Notes: generated by a model not told the origin, from the letters alone. Positions 1-11,792 are shown, numbered from the stretch's first letter. The stretch: 64,000 nt of DNA from Arachnopeziza araneosa (GCA_003988855.1 QYAI01000014.1:3973-67972), one strand, 5' to 3'. Translations and numbers: made by a program.

Positions 1-135
1 TTTTTCCTAACAGCGAAATAGCGAGCGCACCTTTCCTCACTTCTCTTTTTCCTAACAGCGAAATAGCGAGCGCACCTTTCCTCACTTCTCTTTTTNCTAA
101 CNGCNAAATAGCGAGCTCACCTTTCATCACTTCTC
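1..135. repeat. 45-bp tandem repeat, three copies
   Basis: Three head-to-tail copies of a 45-bp unit lie at 1-45, 46-90 and 91-135. The first two are identical. The third carries three undetermined bases (96, 102, 105) and a few substitutions. The array begins at the window edge, so it may extend further left. It lies about 85 bp upstream of a TATA-like element. I see no coding potential. Confidence 0.9.
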
Positions 136-218
136 TTTTTTCCATAACGTAATAATAAAACGAGTTCGTTTTCTGTAGTTCGAATATTCACTCACAGCCT
201 CCCTTTTCTAGCTAAAAC

Positions 219-226
219 TATAAATA
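219..226 (+). promoter_or_regulatory. TATA-like element
   Basis: TATAAATA lies about 125 bp upstream of the chosen ATG at 349. A probable leader intron (donor GTATGT at 291, acceptor CAG ending at 346) would remove most of the sequence just before the start codon. Confidence 0.5.
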
Positions 227-348
227 CCTCCACAGCCCGTCCGAGCTCTTACCGATTTCTCTTCCGATCCAACCAGTCACTACAAGAAAGGTATGTTTTC
301 ATGTGTTGGCAGGATTACTGTCAAGCAAATTCTAAGTAGTTGACAGCA

Positions 349-1698
349 ATGGCGCATCTGTCACAAAAATTATCTGAGATTGCGGGCCCTGACAACAATA
401 TCATGGCGGATAAGGATATGAAAGCACGGGTGCAAAAGTTTCAGCATGCACTTGATCAAGCACACCAAACCCAGTCACAGAAAGGTGAGGATTCGACTCA
501 TCCTATAAATCCTGTACCTGCTATCAGTTCTCGCATTTCTGAGCGTCAATTACACTCCTTCTCTGATCATCCTTTATCATTATTATCCAAAACTACTCGT
601 ACTACTTATATTAACCGCAGCTTGCCTGTTTCCGCTGCCGAGCAAAGAAAAAAGCTGGTCCCGCCGTCCCAGAAAGTCCATTCGTTGGACGGTCGCTACT
701 TTAATCGTGACGGAGATCAGGATGATTTTGACACGACCGATTCTCAAGGTGGTGATACTGAGTATGACGGTGATGAAGACATGGAGGATGAAGAACAGCC
801 GAGAAGTGGAAGACGAACTAAGAGTCAGCAGCCAGTGGTATTTCAAGAAGAAGAAGATGACGGCGAGACCGAAGGTAGGGTTATTTTCTCTGAAGTATCA
901 AACTCCTAACATACTTTAGATATGGATTTCTCTGGACCTTCAAGACCTCAGCCCTCTGGTGATAACAAGAATGGTGGGGCCAAGGGCAAAGCTACTATCA
1001 AGTCCGAAATACAAGAGCGATCTAACCGAAATGGAGTAAGTTCTCGCCACAATCAGAACCAAACTTCCAGAGGCAAAGGCTCTGCCGGTAAGCCTTCCGC
1101 TCCTCCCAAATCTAAAAATCCGGGATCGGGACTTCTGCCGTCTCGGTACTCTGGTGCACAAATGCCATGGCACTTGAACAAAGACCCAACTCTCATCAAT
1201 CAAGAAGATGTTTCTGATGCTTCCCTCTTGAAGCGTGGAATTTCTCGAGGCAACACGGCCAAGGTTTGCAAGAGAGGTTACGGCGCCAACGATCCCGAAA
1301 ATATCAGAATTGTTAATCTGCGAGAGAATCGAAACATGTCCTTCCCAACTATTGTTGAGAAGCTCAATCAAGAGCGTATCGATAGCGGTCGAACACCATC
1401 TCTGACTGTTTGTGGCGTGACCTCTCGGTATAACCGCACCGCTCCTTTATTATTTGCGTCACAAGGAAAGGAGTTTGTTCCCTTGTCCAAGCGTAGGGCT
1501 TTGCGCAATGGGAGTGCGAGAGTTCATGGTGCACCCACCGGTTTTGTTGGATGGACTAATGACTTGGATACGGAATTGGTCAAGGCGGTGAAGTTTGTTG
1601 ATGCGCAGAGATGGCAAAAGGTTGCGCAATATTTTAAAGAGCAGACTGGCTTGGAGTTTTCGGCCAGTGATGTGTCCCGTCGACATGCTATTTTGTAG
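349..1698 (+). CDS. Myb/SANT-like nuclear protein (uncharacterised)
   Basis: Two exons, 349-874 and 920-1698, are joined by a 45-nt intron (donor GTAGGG, branch CTAAC at 906-910, acceptor TTTAG); about 434 residues. The start is the first ATG after the TATA element. The N-terminal third is polar and ends in a strongly acidic stretch. The middle is basic and Ser/Gly-rich. The C-terminal half has two helix-turn-helix-like segments. The last one (residues about 385-430) begins GWTNDLDTELVKAV and continues RWQKVAQYF, the Trp-spaced pattern of SANT/Myb repeats, so DNA or chromatin binding is likely. I do not recognise an ortholog with a known role. The intron length is a multiple of three and contains no stop before its last codons, so reading through it would end at 909 and give a truncated form. 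Confidence 0.75.
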
Positions 1699-2328
1699 CA
1701 TGGAGAGCAGGGTATAGGAAGTTGCGGAGCGTGACATTCTGATTTTACTTGAGACAATGGATTTTGCGATGCTTTCCCTAATCCAATTTTACTAGTGAAA
1801 ATCTTTCTCTTTGGAACTTTAAAGGTTCACTGTTTACGCCAACCCAGCTATTCGAGATAGGAATCAGATTTGGAACCCCTTATTCGATACCACGTAGATG
1901 TCAAGAAAGGGGGTTTAATGATTAGAAGATGCACTCCAGTAGATTCTGAACATCTAAAATCCTATTGAACAATGGATACGGATTGAAAGTCTGAAGAACT
2001 ACTTAGACAATAGATATAGACGCGGGTCTAAACTCCTCGTCGGACATTAAAATTAAGAGTACTGAGGCCCCGTGCGAGACATTAAACATGAATTGGGTGT
2101 CTGAATACCTATTTGGAGAACAAAGTCAGGATCAATATTTAAGATTTTAGGTTATAGTTTACAGATACCAACTAGAGTTCCAAGCTAGCTCTTTAAACCT
2201 CTTGTATATGATGTAGCCTGAGTTTTGTTATCGAGATTAAATCTTAAGCATTTAACTTAAGTTGGATACTGAACTTTCTAACTTTCTATTCTAAAAACTC
2301 CTAAACCTAAGTATCCAGCACTAGACAA
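1699..2328. other. Intergenic, convergent 3' ends
   Basis: About 630 bp of AT-rich DNA between the stops of two convergent genes. I see no open frame of note, no repeat and no RNA gene. Confidence 0.6.
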
Positions 2329-5124
2329 TCAAACACTCTCCATCGCACTCTTCTTCCCCTCCATGCCCGTCATAAGCCCACCAATCCTCGTCTCCACAAT
2401 CTTAAACCCACTTCTATCACCCAACCCTTTCTCCGCCCTTAGATAAGCCTCCTCACTCCTATCACAAAGCACATCCATATCCTCATCAGTTATTATCCTA
2501 TCTCCCTCTCCTTTGTACATATAAACCTCACCATCTTTCAATAATAGGGCTTTTAAGGCTTCCTCGGTCATCCCTTCGTCATTCTCCATTTTCTGATTCA
2601 GAGTCTTGAAGCCACCCTTTTTGATGACGAGCTTTTCCAGTCGCCGTTTCGCGTCCGCTGAGAGGAGGAGGGACTCTTCGACCGTGCCTTTGGTTGCCAG
2701 GCGGTAGATGATGACGGGGTTTTTTTGTCCGATGCGGTGTGCGCGATCTTGGGCTTGAAGATCTTGTTGGGGGTTCCAGTCTGAGTCGTAGAGAATGACT
2801 GTATCGGCAGTGGCGAGGTTGATGCCTTTTAATGTTAGGAAGCTATTGAGAGGTACATTTATGGGGACTGACCTTGGCCCCCTGCTCGAGTGCTGAGGAG
2901 GAAGAGTTTGAAGTCTGGATTTGTATTGAATTCCTGATCCGATGTTAACCCTGAAATAGGATAATAAACCCGTAAGGAGAGTAGACTTACCTTTATCTGT
3001 GACTGCCTATCTATCTGGGCAACACTCCCATCAATCCTACACACATTCCACCTCCGCAACTCACGGGCGTAATCTTCCAAGATATCAAGTTGAGTTTTGA
3101 ATTGCGAGAAAATTAGAACCTTATGGCCTCTCTTAAACAGCTCTGGCAATAGCCTATCAAGCAACAGCATTTTGCCAGAACACGTCACCAATGTCTTGTC
3201 AACTTCCAGACCAGATTCTGCAGACCAAGGATTGTAAAAGTTATGAGGAGAGTTACAAGTGAGACGAAGCTGCATAATGGGATTGCCCAGCTTCTTGTTG
3301 CCAATCTCACGTTTGGCAAGCTCGAGTGTCTTTGCTCGCTCAATTTCCTCTGGATTGCTTTGAAATACGACATTCTCATCGTTTTGATTGAATTCATCGG
3401 CGAGCTTCTTCTCGAACTCATCGTCACTCAAGGCATCCTCATCTGACGAGTGAGCCTCTGCATATGTCTTCTGGCCCCGGATTTTCCGTCCTCGTACACT
3501 AGTTGCCGGTGTAGATGATCTGCTCGATTTCGCGGATTTGGAAGCTGGACTTGGGACTGGTTCAGCTTTCCGCTTCTTGCCTAATGCTAGCTTTACGGAT
3601 GAGGACTTTCGTTCCATCATTTGTTGAAAAGCATTCTTGGGTGTTGAGGCTGTTGGTGGTTGTCCCCGCCCTCGCTTCCGTATTACAAGTTTGCTCAAGG
3701 GAATATCTTCTTCGCTATCTGAGTCGTCTTTTTTCGTAACTGGAGTAAGACTGGTTTTTCGAGATATCGAAGGAGTGTTGGTTGCCTTCGTCAATCGCTC
3801 TACAACTCTATCTTCCAGATATTGCCTCGTATCGACCGCCTTGTCATTGATTACATTGTACAAATCAGATTGTTCTTTTGTCATTGGTGCATATAAAACA
3901 TATTCCCGCTTTTTTGGCAACAGATGTTCTACATCCGCTTTGATACGACGTAGGAGCATCGGTTGAAGAATCAAGTGTATCTTTTTTACCAACTCCTGCT
4001 TATATTTGTCTTGTAGAAACTCCTCTGTGCCTTCCTCGTCTTGAAGGTCGCTGAAATCAAACCATGACTCAAATTGCTCCCAGTCCCGGAAGATGGTTGG
4101 CAGCAAAAAATGGAGGAGTGACCAGAGTTCTTTCAGGTTGTTTTGCAGAGGGGTGCCAGTGATCAAGAATCGAGTGACGGAGCGGAATGTTTGGAGAACA
4201 CGGAAGAGTTTTGAATCCGAATTTTTCAGTCTATGGCCCTCATCCTGGTTTATGTCAGTATGGATTGGAAGCGCAATTACTACTACTTACAATAAAAATA
4301 ATCTCCCAATTTATTGTCGACAAATCAGAAGCATCTCTCAATACGATTTCCGGAGTTGTTAACACAACAGGGAATTTCTTGTTGACTTTCCCTCCTTGAA
4401 TATTCTTTTGCAAGCTCTTCTTGTACACTTCATGTCTAGAATCCGGTGTTCCATGATAGAAAGCGACAGGCATACTCGGGACCCATTTGTTGAATTCATC
4501 TCGCCAATTGGACAGAGTACTCAAAGGCGCAATGATCAAAAATGGTCCTAAGTATTCGACTTCCCGAAGTTTTGCTAGCAAGGAAATGGTTTGGATAGTC
4601 TTCCCCAAGCCCATCTCGTCGGCCAATATTCCAGACATGCCCTGAGAGCAAATCTCAAACATCCAAGTAAGACCTTCCAACTGATAATCTCTCATAGTTC
4701 CTCCGGACATGGATTCCGGTTGGGTTGCCAACTCTAAATCATGCTCTCCAAGAGTTTTCCCATCAAAACCACTTCCTACTCGACCAAGCACCTCGGTCTT
4801 CTTGGTCAAAATTTCTGAGAATGCTGCACTCTTCTTCAGAAGATCTTCAAGTTTCTTGGCATCAGCTTCGCGTTCCGCTCGTGTCTTTTGCACCCCTTTA
4901 CGTTTCCTGCGAGCGGCTGTTTGTCGTCTCTTTTCCGCTTTCTCGTTCTCTATCTGAGCTTGTTTCTCCTGTTCATATAAGGCCTTCTCTTCATCATTGG
5001 CAAAATCCGGGCCGAGACTGTCCTCCAGAGATTGGGGAGGAGATGATGGTGCACTGGTTGGGAGGCGAGACATGGGGCTTGAAGGATTGAATGAACGTTC
5101 GGTGTCACTTGAGCGAGGCGTCAT
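2329..5124 (-). CDS. IRC5: Snf2-family ATPase, IRC5/LSH (HELLS) type
   Basis: Four exons (5124-4291, 4244-2991, 2933-2873, 2825-2329) give 881 residues. All three introns fall where family conservation requires them. Residues 1-130 are a charged coiled coil. The Snf2 helicase core follows: Walker A DEMGLGKT at 169-176, DEGH box at 279-282, [10 protein letters not shown] just after residue 303, and motifs [10 protein letters not shown] and AHRIGQ in the C-terminal lobe. A long Ser/Lys-rich insert separates the two lobes. The spacing and the DEGHRLKN sequence fit the LSH/HELLS group (yeast Irc5, Neurospora MUS-30), which remodels nucleosomes in genome maintenance. No chromo-, bromo- or SANT domain is present, which argues against ISWI, CHD or SWI/SNF. 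The start is the only upstream in-frame ATG. Confidence 0.93.
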
Positions 5125-6016
5125 GGTTAGAGTGACCAGTTTCTGTCTTGGTGTACAGTGTTATAGCTCAGATGAGGTTTTGGGAGGGACTATTCTTCAA
5201 CAGGAGGGCGACCAGTGGCGAACTAGGCGTCAGTGGAATTGTGCTGGATTCCACAATTTAAGTGATTTGGTGTACCCTGCCTTTTGCACTCACGGAGCCA
5301 AGAAATCGCCCAGCTTTAAAAAGTACAATTACAAGGTCGACGAAGATGGTAGAACGAGAAACAAAGGTCATGGGTGATTTCGCGTCAGGAACGTGAGAAA
5401 ATCACTCTACGCGTCGCGGGTCGTTTTTGGCGTTTCTTATATAATCAATGCCGTCACGAGCAGGTGACCCTTGCTAGGCAGCTCTTCGCTTCGCTCAAGG
5501 GATACACACGCATGAACCCCTCGGTTAGGACAACCTACCCATATCAAACTGTCTTTAATAACGAGAGCTTGAAGGTTCATCAAATGCAAACAAGCAATGT
5601 GAAATATAAGGCACTCGTGAAAGGGTTGGAATAGTGGCATGCTAGGCTTTAGTGGATGGGAACGATAACTTGATCTCACGGCGAGAGGAACATTAGAGTA
5701 CTGATAGCTTTTTCTTCTTTATTCAGGAGCCTATTTAGCGCAGCCAGTCTGCCAACTTTCAATGTCTGCCCTGAAGCAAACACACGGGTATTGGTCGCTT
5801 TCCCCCAAAGCACACGAAAACAGTGGGATCCTCCACTCCGCGCTCAAGTGAATTTAAGAGTACATATGACTGCATGAACAATTGTCATCCACGATGAATT
5901 GACTAATATCATAGCCACGTCATGAAGTCATATCTAGCCATGAATGATACGAAAATTAACATCTCAGACAAATAAACACAAAACTCCCTGACACATGCAC
6001 AGAATAGCACGGGTAA
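5125..6016. other. Intergenic between two minus-strand genes
   Basis: Contains the promoter of the Snf2 ATPase and the 3' flank of the transporter. A plus-strand frame at 5374-5634 looks accidental: it resembles no family and has no clear promoter. Otherwise I see nothing. Confidence 0.55.
5409..5414. promoter_or_regulatory. ACGCGT (MCB-like) site
   Basis: A palindromic ACGCGT lies about 285 bp upstream of the Snf2 ATPase ATG. In fungi this is the core of the MBF/SBF-type G1/S element, common before DNA-replication and repair genes. One copy can occur by chance, so this is only suggestive. Confidence 0.25.
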
Positions 6017-7733
6017 TTAAACGTTCCTATCAGGAGCGACAGCAGGATTCTTCTCTCCAGTAGAAGGAAGGACATCAGCAAGGGTCTCATTTGTGCCCTC
6101 AAGATCATCCTCGATGCTCGTGGTATCTTTGATCTTTAGGAAGATGACAGGGAATGCGATGATGAGAGAGCCGGCTAACAGAGCGAAGTTGGAGATGTAC
6201 TCATTGAGGAACGACACCTTGTGTGAATCCATAGCCCACATGACCGCAGCTCCAGCGGATTGAATGCCTTTGTAGAAGCCGACGATATTTGCTACACGGC
6301 GGCCGGAATTGGAGAGCGCACCCATGTACCTAGATGCAGGTTAGCCTTTTGAGACAACAGGTTAAAATGTAGCGGACTTACCAGTAAACACTCGCTTGCC
6401 AAAGAGAATCGTAAAGACCATAGAAGATGTAAAGGAACATAGGGCCAGCATATCCTGAGGTTTGCCAATCCATTGGTTTGAAGTCGGTGGCTTTCACATC
6501 AGCACGGGTATATTTTTTCTCCCAGGCATATCCAGATCCCCAGATGATGATAGTGATTGCGAATAGAAAGAACCAATTAACCTTGGCTCGCACAGTACGT
6601 TTTGCCCATGTAGAGTCAAGAGCATATCCCAATATGACAGCACCTAAGATTTGAGCGAAGTAATACAGCAAATTATTTAGGGCCTTGGTTCGAGTATCGA
6701 AATAAGCACCATTAATTCCGTTTTGTTGGTAGGGGTAAAACCAGTTAGAGGTCCAGAACATAGGGAAGAGTGTGATGAGGAGAGGGTTGTGTTGGATAGT
6801 TTCAACCATTCCAAGAAGTTCACTCTTGACGGTTGGATTCTTCTGGAGCACAACACGAGTACCATCTGGTCGAACAACATCTGAAGCATTGGCAAGGGTC
6901 AAAGCCAAAACTGCGCCGAAAAACATGAGGACGATAAATGCGATATATGTACCGTCGGTGACAGTCGAATTGGTGTGGACCTTGATGTTTTGCGCAAGAG
7001 GAATCTGGAATCAAATTAGACCGCTGGAAATTACTGGCGAGACCTTTCCATCTCAAATTTGGTTGGAGGAAGAACTTACCAAACTTCCAATGACTGCTCC
7101 GAGATTGAAAATGGCCCAAAACCAAGCAAAATATCTGCCCTTGGACTCTTCGCTTGGGTACGAGACCATGATGGTACCCTGCGCAGTCCAGAGAAGACCA
7201 GCACAGATACCAAGGAGGGCACCGCAGAAGATGTTGAAACCATCGACATGGCGGTGAACAGAGACTAGGAGGGAGATGGCGTAGAGGCAGTATCCGATTC
7301 CACCAAAGGCAAGGGTGAGCTTGACGCCATAACGATTGACAATTGGACCTCCAAAGAAACCAAACACGGCAAAGGTGGCGTACAGGGCAGTGTTCTAAAG
7401 GATGAAGTTAGCTTTGATAGAACCGCATAGCGAATGAGAGTTCTGTACCATGTTGTCCGCAAGAGTAGCATCGCTACGTCCACCACCTCCCATACCACCC
7501 AAAGCGTTGAACATGCCAGGGCAAAGGAAACAGACAATGGCAACCAATCCTAACTGGAACTTTGGTGAAGCATACCAGCCAATGAACGGAAACTTGCGGT
7601 ACATCCAACCGGTTGGAAGGATCACCTCACCAGTTGTCGTGTTGTAGTAAGGCTCGACGACGGCCAGATCTCGATGGCTCTTCTCGTCAAATGAATTGCC
7701 CGGAGGGGTAGACGGCACCGTCACTTCAGCCAT
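6017..7733 (-). CDS. UNC93-like major facilitator membrane protein
   Basis: Four exons (7733-7449, 7394-7080, 7004-6382, 6329-6017) give 511 residues. The N-terminal 45 residues are cytosolic. Many hydrophobic segments follow, the first at FQLGLVAIVCFLCPGMFNAL. The NTALYATFAVFGFFGGPIVN segment after intron 1, the WTAQGTIMVSYP motif, and the GRYFAWFWAIFNLGAVIG segment are characteristic of the UNC93/DUF895 branch of the major facilitator superfamily. The substrate is unknown; relatives are putative ion or metabolite transporters or channel regulators. The C-terminus is a short hydrophilic tail. The gene stands alone. Its start codon is four bases from a run of 12 Gs on the plus strand (12 Cs in the leader). 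Confidence 0.9.
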
Positions 7734-7737
7734 CTTC

Positions 7738-7749
7738 GGGGGGGGGGGG
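7738..7749. repeat. G12 homopolymer beside a start codon
   Basis: Twelve consecutive G on the plus strand sit immediately upstream of the UNC93-like ATG (minus strand: C12). Beyond it is a pyrimidine-rich leader on the gene's strand. Length may be unstable or mis-sequenced. Confidence 0.85.
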
Positions 7750-7842
7750 TTTTATTAGTTTCTTTCGATGTATGTGATTTAGCGTGCAGAAAGAAAAGAA
7801 GAGGAGGAGGAGGAAGAAGTAGAAGAGGCTGGGGTTGGAGTT

Positions 7843-7874
7843 GAGGTGGAGGTGGAGGTGGAGGTGGAGGTGGA
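7843..7874. repeat. GAGGTG microsatellite
   Basis: About five copies of the hexamer GAGGTG inside a longer purine-rich block (about 7790-7895), upstream of the UNC93-like gene. The frame through it encodes only Glu/Val/Gly repeats and is not considered a gene. Confidence 0.8.
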
Positions 7875-8210
7875 AGGCGAAGGTGAGGTGAGATGGAGTG
7901 ATATTATAACCAAGGCCACGAGTTTTGTTTTATCTACGGTGAAGATAAGGCCGGTCTTTCTAGGCTATTTCTCCGCAATCAGCAGTGGAGAAGGGGTCGT
8001 AGGAAGAGAATTGGAGCTTATGAGTGGTGAGGGTCAAGCTACCCCAGTGCGTCGTTGCAGGCCAAACTCCCATGCTATCACCAATCCAGCCAGCCCATGT
8101 CCATCTCTTCATGTAACGTGTGATACCTGTGCGAAGTCAGCATCTACTATCCGCGCCTTCATCTGTTTCGCTAGAACCGTCAACTCGGGCAGCTGCCGTA
8201 TCTCAAGCGC

Positions 8211-8477
8211 TATGCGCTCCCTCTCTCGCCATCTATCTCCGTCAATCCTTTCCAAAGCGTGTTCGCTGCCTCCATTCTGGCTCCCGTCGCTTTTCATCAA
8301 GCGCATCATGGTCCGTACCCTCAAATTCCCCACCGCTGCACAGCACAACGCCACCACCTCGTATCCTGGAGCTTGCCCGCAGCAGTTCTGCAATCCCGAC
8401 CAATTGTGGCCATGGTGGCACTGGTTGGTGGCGCACACGATGGTGCATGGAAGGCCGCCAGAAGGACCCGATTTTGA
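8211..8477 (+). pseudogene. Possible relic of a small mitochondrial membrane protein gene
   Basis: Three frames read in turn give protein-like pieces: MRSLSRHLSPSILS from the ATG at 8211, then KRVRCLHSGSRRFSSSAS and ARSSSAIPT in the next frame, then IVAMVALVGG...AWKAARRTRF ending in TGA at 8477. Together they look like a basic, Ser/Arg-rich mitochondrial presequence plus one membrane segment. Joining them needs two frameshifts, so the gene is either broken or mis-sequenced. I cannot name a family. Frames on the other strand are also open here, so chance is a real alternative. Confidence 0.22.
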
Positions 8478-10632
8478 TTAGCCCACCGAACCTTATTGTC
8501 AAACGCCCATCATCCACTGTTGGCGTCGTTGATAGCAACGTCAACACATCCCGCAAGGAGGAACACAGCAAATGAGACCCTCGGCCCGGCACGTTCGACC
8601 ACGATAACTCGCCCTGGTGTACGGGTCCTGATACAAGGTTACGCCGGATCCTGAAGCGCGTGGTTAGGGTTACTTCTGAGGTTACATTTCTCCCGCCTGG
8701 AACTGGCAAAGAAATGTACCACAGAGCCAGCGCCTCATGGCGAACGAGGGAAGAAGCCGCCTCCCTTTCTTGAATTGAAGACCCAGTCACCCGGGACGTT
8801 GCACAAGACGCTCTCCTTGGGACTAAGCCGCGCCTTCAGCAAGCGGGGCATGATGAGACTCTCATAAGGGAGGTGGTAAGAAGAGGTCGGATTAGAAAAG
8901 ACAGGTTACACTCGCACATGCTGGCGTTTGCAGTTGTTTTCCAGCAGATATTTGTATTCTGTTTATTCTCTAGCCTGCGTCGCGGAATTAAGACCAGCCC
9001 ATCTCAGCGAGTCGCACAACATATTCGGAACGCCATTCCGATTAGAATCGCCCATTACTAGCGTTGAAGACGCTTAGCTACATCCCACTGGTAAGACAAG
9101 ATGAGGAATCCACCATCTTATGTCGTAGCGGCGTTTGGTACTTATCAGCCTCCGGCTTCACATGATATACACGGATACGCCCGTTGACATGCGAACCCTG
9201 CAACTGAAGCCGACCAGAAAGATCTTCAATTAATACTACATATATGCCGAAAGACACTCAAAGTGATCACAGGAAAATCGGAGCTAGAATTTCAGAACAA
9301 TTTCGCGATAAATTTCACCTTGAAAGTACGTCAACGAACGAAAGTCGAGCTTCGTTTCATAAACATTGGTAGAGCCAGTAGCAACACTATCTTACTACTC
9401 TCAGTTATCGGATAAGGAAGCAGCGCAAGGATTCCATCTGAAGATCCCACGGTTAGATGAGCTCAATGCATCTATACGAATTGATCAATATCCACACATA
9501 ATTTAATGCGGCCCTGGGCATATCTCAAGTGAATAGCCCATAATGAAAGCCGTCGCACTTTACACAACATCTGTATGCGTTCGGCCTTTTATGTCCTACA
9601 AATACCTACATACTCGTAATTAACTGGTCCAGACGGCCGATAATAGACATTGGTTATTGGCCAAAGGCACACCAGCAGAAGAGAAGTTTTTCTGACTTTG
9701 AAAATTCCTCACTCTTCGCGGTTTCGAGAGTGTAGAATATAACCAAAGCATTTATGAAATTGATGCTGCACTTGGGAAAACTCCACGGGGATTGAAGAGT
9801 GTCATTATGATATTTGACGATTCCTGCTCGCCCACTTCTTGAAGAGATGCACGAAGCCGACACAGCTCATTCCGATACAGAAACTATGTGCCGACCGCTA
9901 GTATTATGTCACACATGCCGATTTGGCAGGTCAGACAAAGTATTTAACTACTTAAGATCTTTCCCGAATTCCGAGTGGTCATGAGGTGGGGGTTGAGGTA
10001 TCTCGAGGATGATGTGGCTTCCAAGTGAAAAAACATTGTTTGCAGCTCTAGGGGTTGGAACTCCGATGCCAACCAAGGTCTGGGAACACTATAGGTAAGT
10101 ATTTGAGCTTTTGAAAGACAGGAAAAGTTTTTCATTGGCGCTGGCAAGAAGGTTGTGCAGAGTCTCTTCATCGAAAAACCGATTAGACCAGGTCAGTGTT
10201 TGAAACACCGTTGTTGTATTATTCGTGCTTTTTTTTTAATGCAAATATCCTTCTCGTTCATGTTACAGGAAATCGCAATATTCTCTAGCAACCCGAGAAA
10301 TAGTTAGAGCACTATCACGTTGTTTCAGCAGGCGGCCAGAGAAGTAGTTGGGGGCTCAATTGCAAGCATAACATCAATAAGTCTATAATAACAAAATAAC
10401 GAATTATGACGGATTATCCGAAATTCTTTGGGAAATATCAGGTAGCGTTACTTAGTCACTAGCTTCACGCAGCAGGAAAAAAGTTTTAGCTCGCTATGCC
10501 CATCGAATATATTTTGTATACAAGAGTCTTTCATAATCGATAGTTTGAGACGAGGTTTTGTCCCCGTCCTCAAAAACCTGCGAAGCATCTTTGCTTTTAC
10601 GTCTACCAGTAAAACGACGTCTCTTCCACCCA
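8478..10632. other. 2.1-kb gene-poor interval
   Basis: No complete gene was recognised. On the minus strand between about 10360 and 10080 there are two short protein-like segments separated by stops: one reads RDSALTISRVAREYCDFL, the other FFDEETLHNLLASANEKL. They may be exons of a decayed gene, but no family could be assigned. No terminal repeats or transposase motifs were seen. Confidence 0.45.
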
Positions 10633-11291
10633 TCAATTCTCCTCGTCATATTGACAAATCGCCTGAACCTTCGCCGCACTACTCGAAGTCTGTTTCCGTG
10701 CGAGTTAGCCCAGCATCTCCTGATTTCTCTCACCCATTTTTAGCAAGCCGAAAGAACACCAGAAACCTACCGGATCAAAGCGATACGTCAACCAATCTTT
10801 CACCAGTCGTTTCGCCAACTCAATCCCAATCACCCGTTGCCCCAGACACAGCACCTGCGCGTCGTTACTCAACACCGCTCGCTCGACGCTGAACGGATCG
10901 TGGGCCGTGACGGCCCTGACTCCCTTGACTTTGTTCGCCGCAATCGCCACGCCCAACCCCGTTCCGCAAATCAGCAGTGCCCGATCTGCCTCTCCTGAAG
11001 CTACAAGCCGCGCAGCTGAGACGGCGAAGTGGGGATATGCGGTCTTGTCGTTGGAATCAAGAGGCCCGATGTCTTGCACCGAGGCAACTAAAGGGGAGGC
11101 TTTTAGCTCGCTCGTTAGGAGGGATTTGTAGGTGAATCCCGCTGTGAAGCGGAGAAGGGGAGTTAGTATTGGTTTGGCATCTGGGGTTGGGGAGTTTGGT
11201 TTATATGGGAAAGAGGATCGATGGACGTACCATCGTCGCCGCCAACGACGATTCGGAGGGGTTTGAGCTCCGCTTCGGGAGCTGGTGCCAT
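10633..11291 (-). CDS. rpiB: RpiB/LacAB-type sugar-phosphate isomerase
   Basis: Three exons (11291-11231, 11141-10771, 10689-10633) give 162 residues, the usual RpiB length. The start lies in the first exon ([20 protein letters not shown]). Family hallmarks are the N-terminal GGDDAG loop (residues 17-22), DIGP at 44-47 and [13 protein letters not shown] at 79-91, where Cys79 is the expected proton-transfer residue. The last exon supplies the conserved C-terminal helix [13 protein letters not shown]. RpiB enzymes interconvert ribose-5-P and ribulose-5-P. A subfamily acts as erythrose-4-P isomerase (EryI) or in other C4-sugar pathways. The gene is divergent from a ruined triosephosphate-isomerase-like gene about 500 bp away, which favours the C4-sugar role. 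Confidence 0.92.
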
Positions 11292-11792
11292 GCTATGGAG
11301 GAGGTGTGAGGTAGCGGGGTAGCGTAAAAAGCAATGTACCTATGGACCTCAAAGGTAGGCTGGTTGTGACTGTGCTCGACTTATATATTTGTGATTGTGC
11401 TTGAAACTAGGGAAGAGGAAGTTCAAGCATGAGAGATGGAAATTTGAGCGGATGAATAGGTGCGACATTTTGTACAACGAAGAGGCAATAGAGGCAGTCA
11501 TGGTCCTGGTTTGGAGAGGAAATACCCCACGATTGTGAGCTGCGGATTGCTCAATCTGGAAAGCCGGTGGGGTACTTGAGCTTTTAGCCTGCTGGATTTA
11601 TTCTATTACATCTTGATATGGATGACCTAAGATTCAGTACCTTTAACTTACCTACAGTATATACCTTTCATATATGGAGTATTTCGCATCACGTCACTTC
11701 TCTGAGAATAGAAAGTTCCATTCTCGTCTCTTGAAGAGTCGATTCTAAGATCGAGGCTTTGTTTTGAGAGCAGGAGAGGGACCGAGGGGAAG
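11292..11792. other. Divergent promoter between rpiB and the TIM-like pseudogene
   Basis: About 500 bp between two divergent start codons, so probably a shared control region. A TATATA-rich segment lies near 11381-11390 on the rpiB side, and another AT-rich patch near 11655-11675 could serve the other gene. I see no repeats. Confidence 0.5.

Noticed and set aside
2934..2990. Shorter 40-nt intron ending at 2951 in the Snf2 gene
   Set aside because: The CAG at 2936-2934 restores QIKEFN, has a TTAAC branch site and gives a normal 57-nt length.
5374..5634. 86-codon plus-strand frame after the Snf2 gene
   Set aside because: No start in good context, no family resemblance, and it lies in a promoter region.
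7846..8110. Glu/Val-repeat open frame
   Set aside because: It is simply the translation of the GAGGTG microsatellite and flanks.
8242..8790. 182-codon minus-strand frame
   Set aside because: Composition looks random and it has no conserved motif; the opposite strand gives a more protein-like reading.
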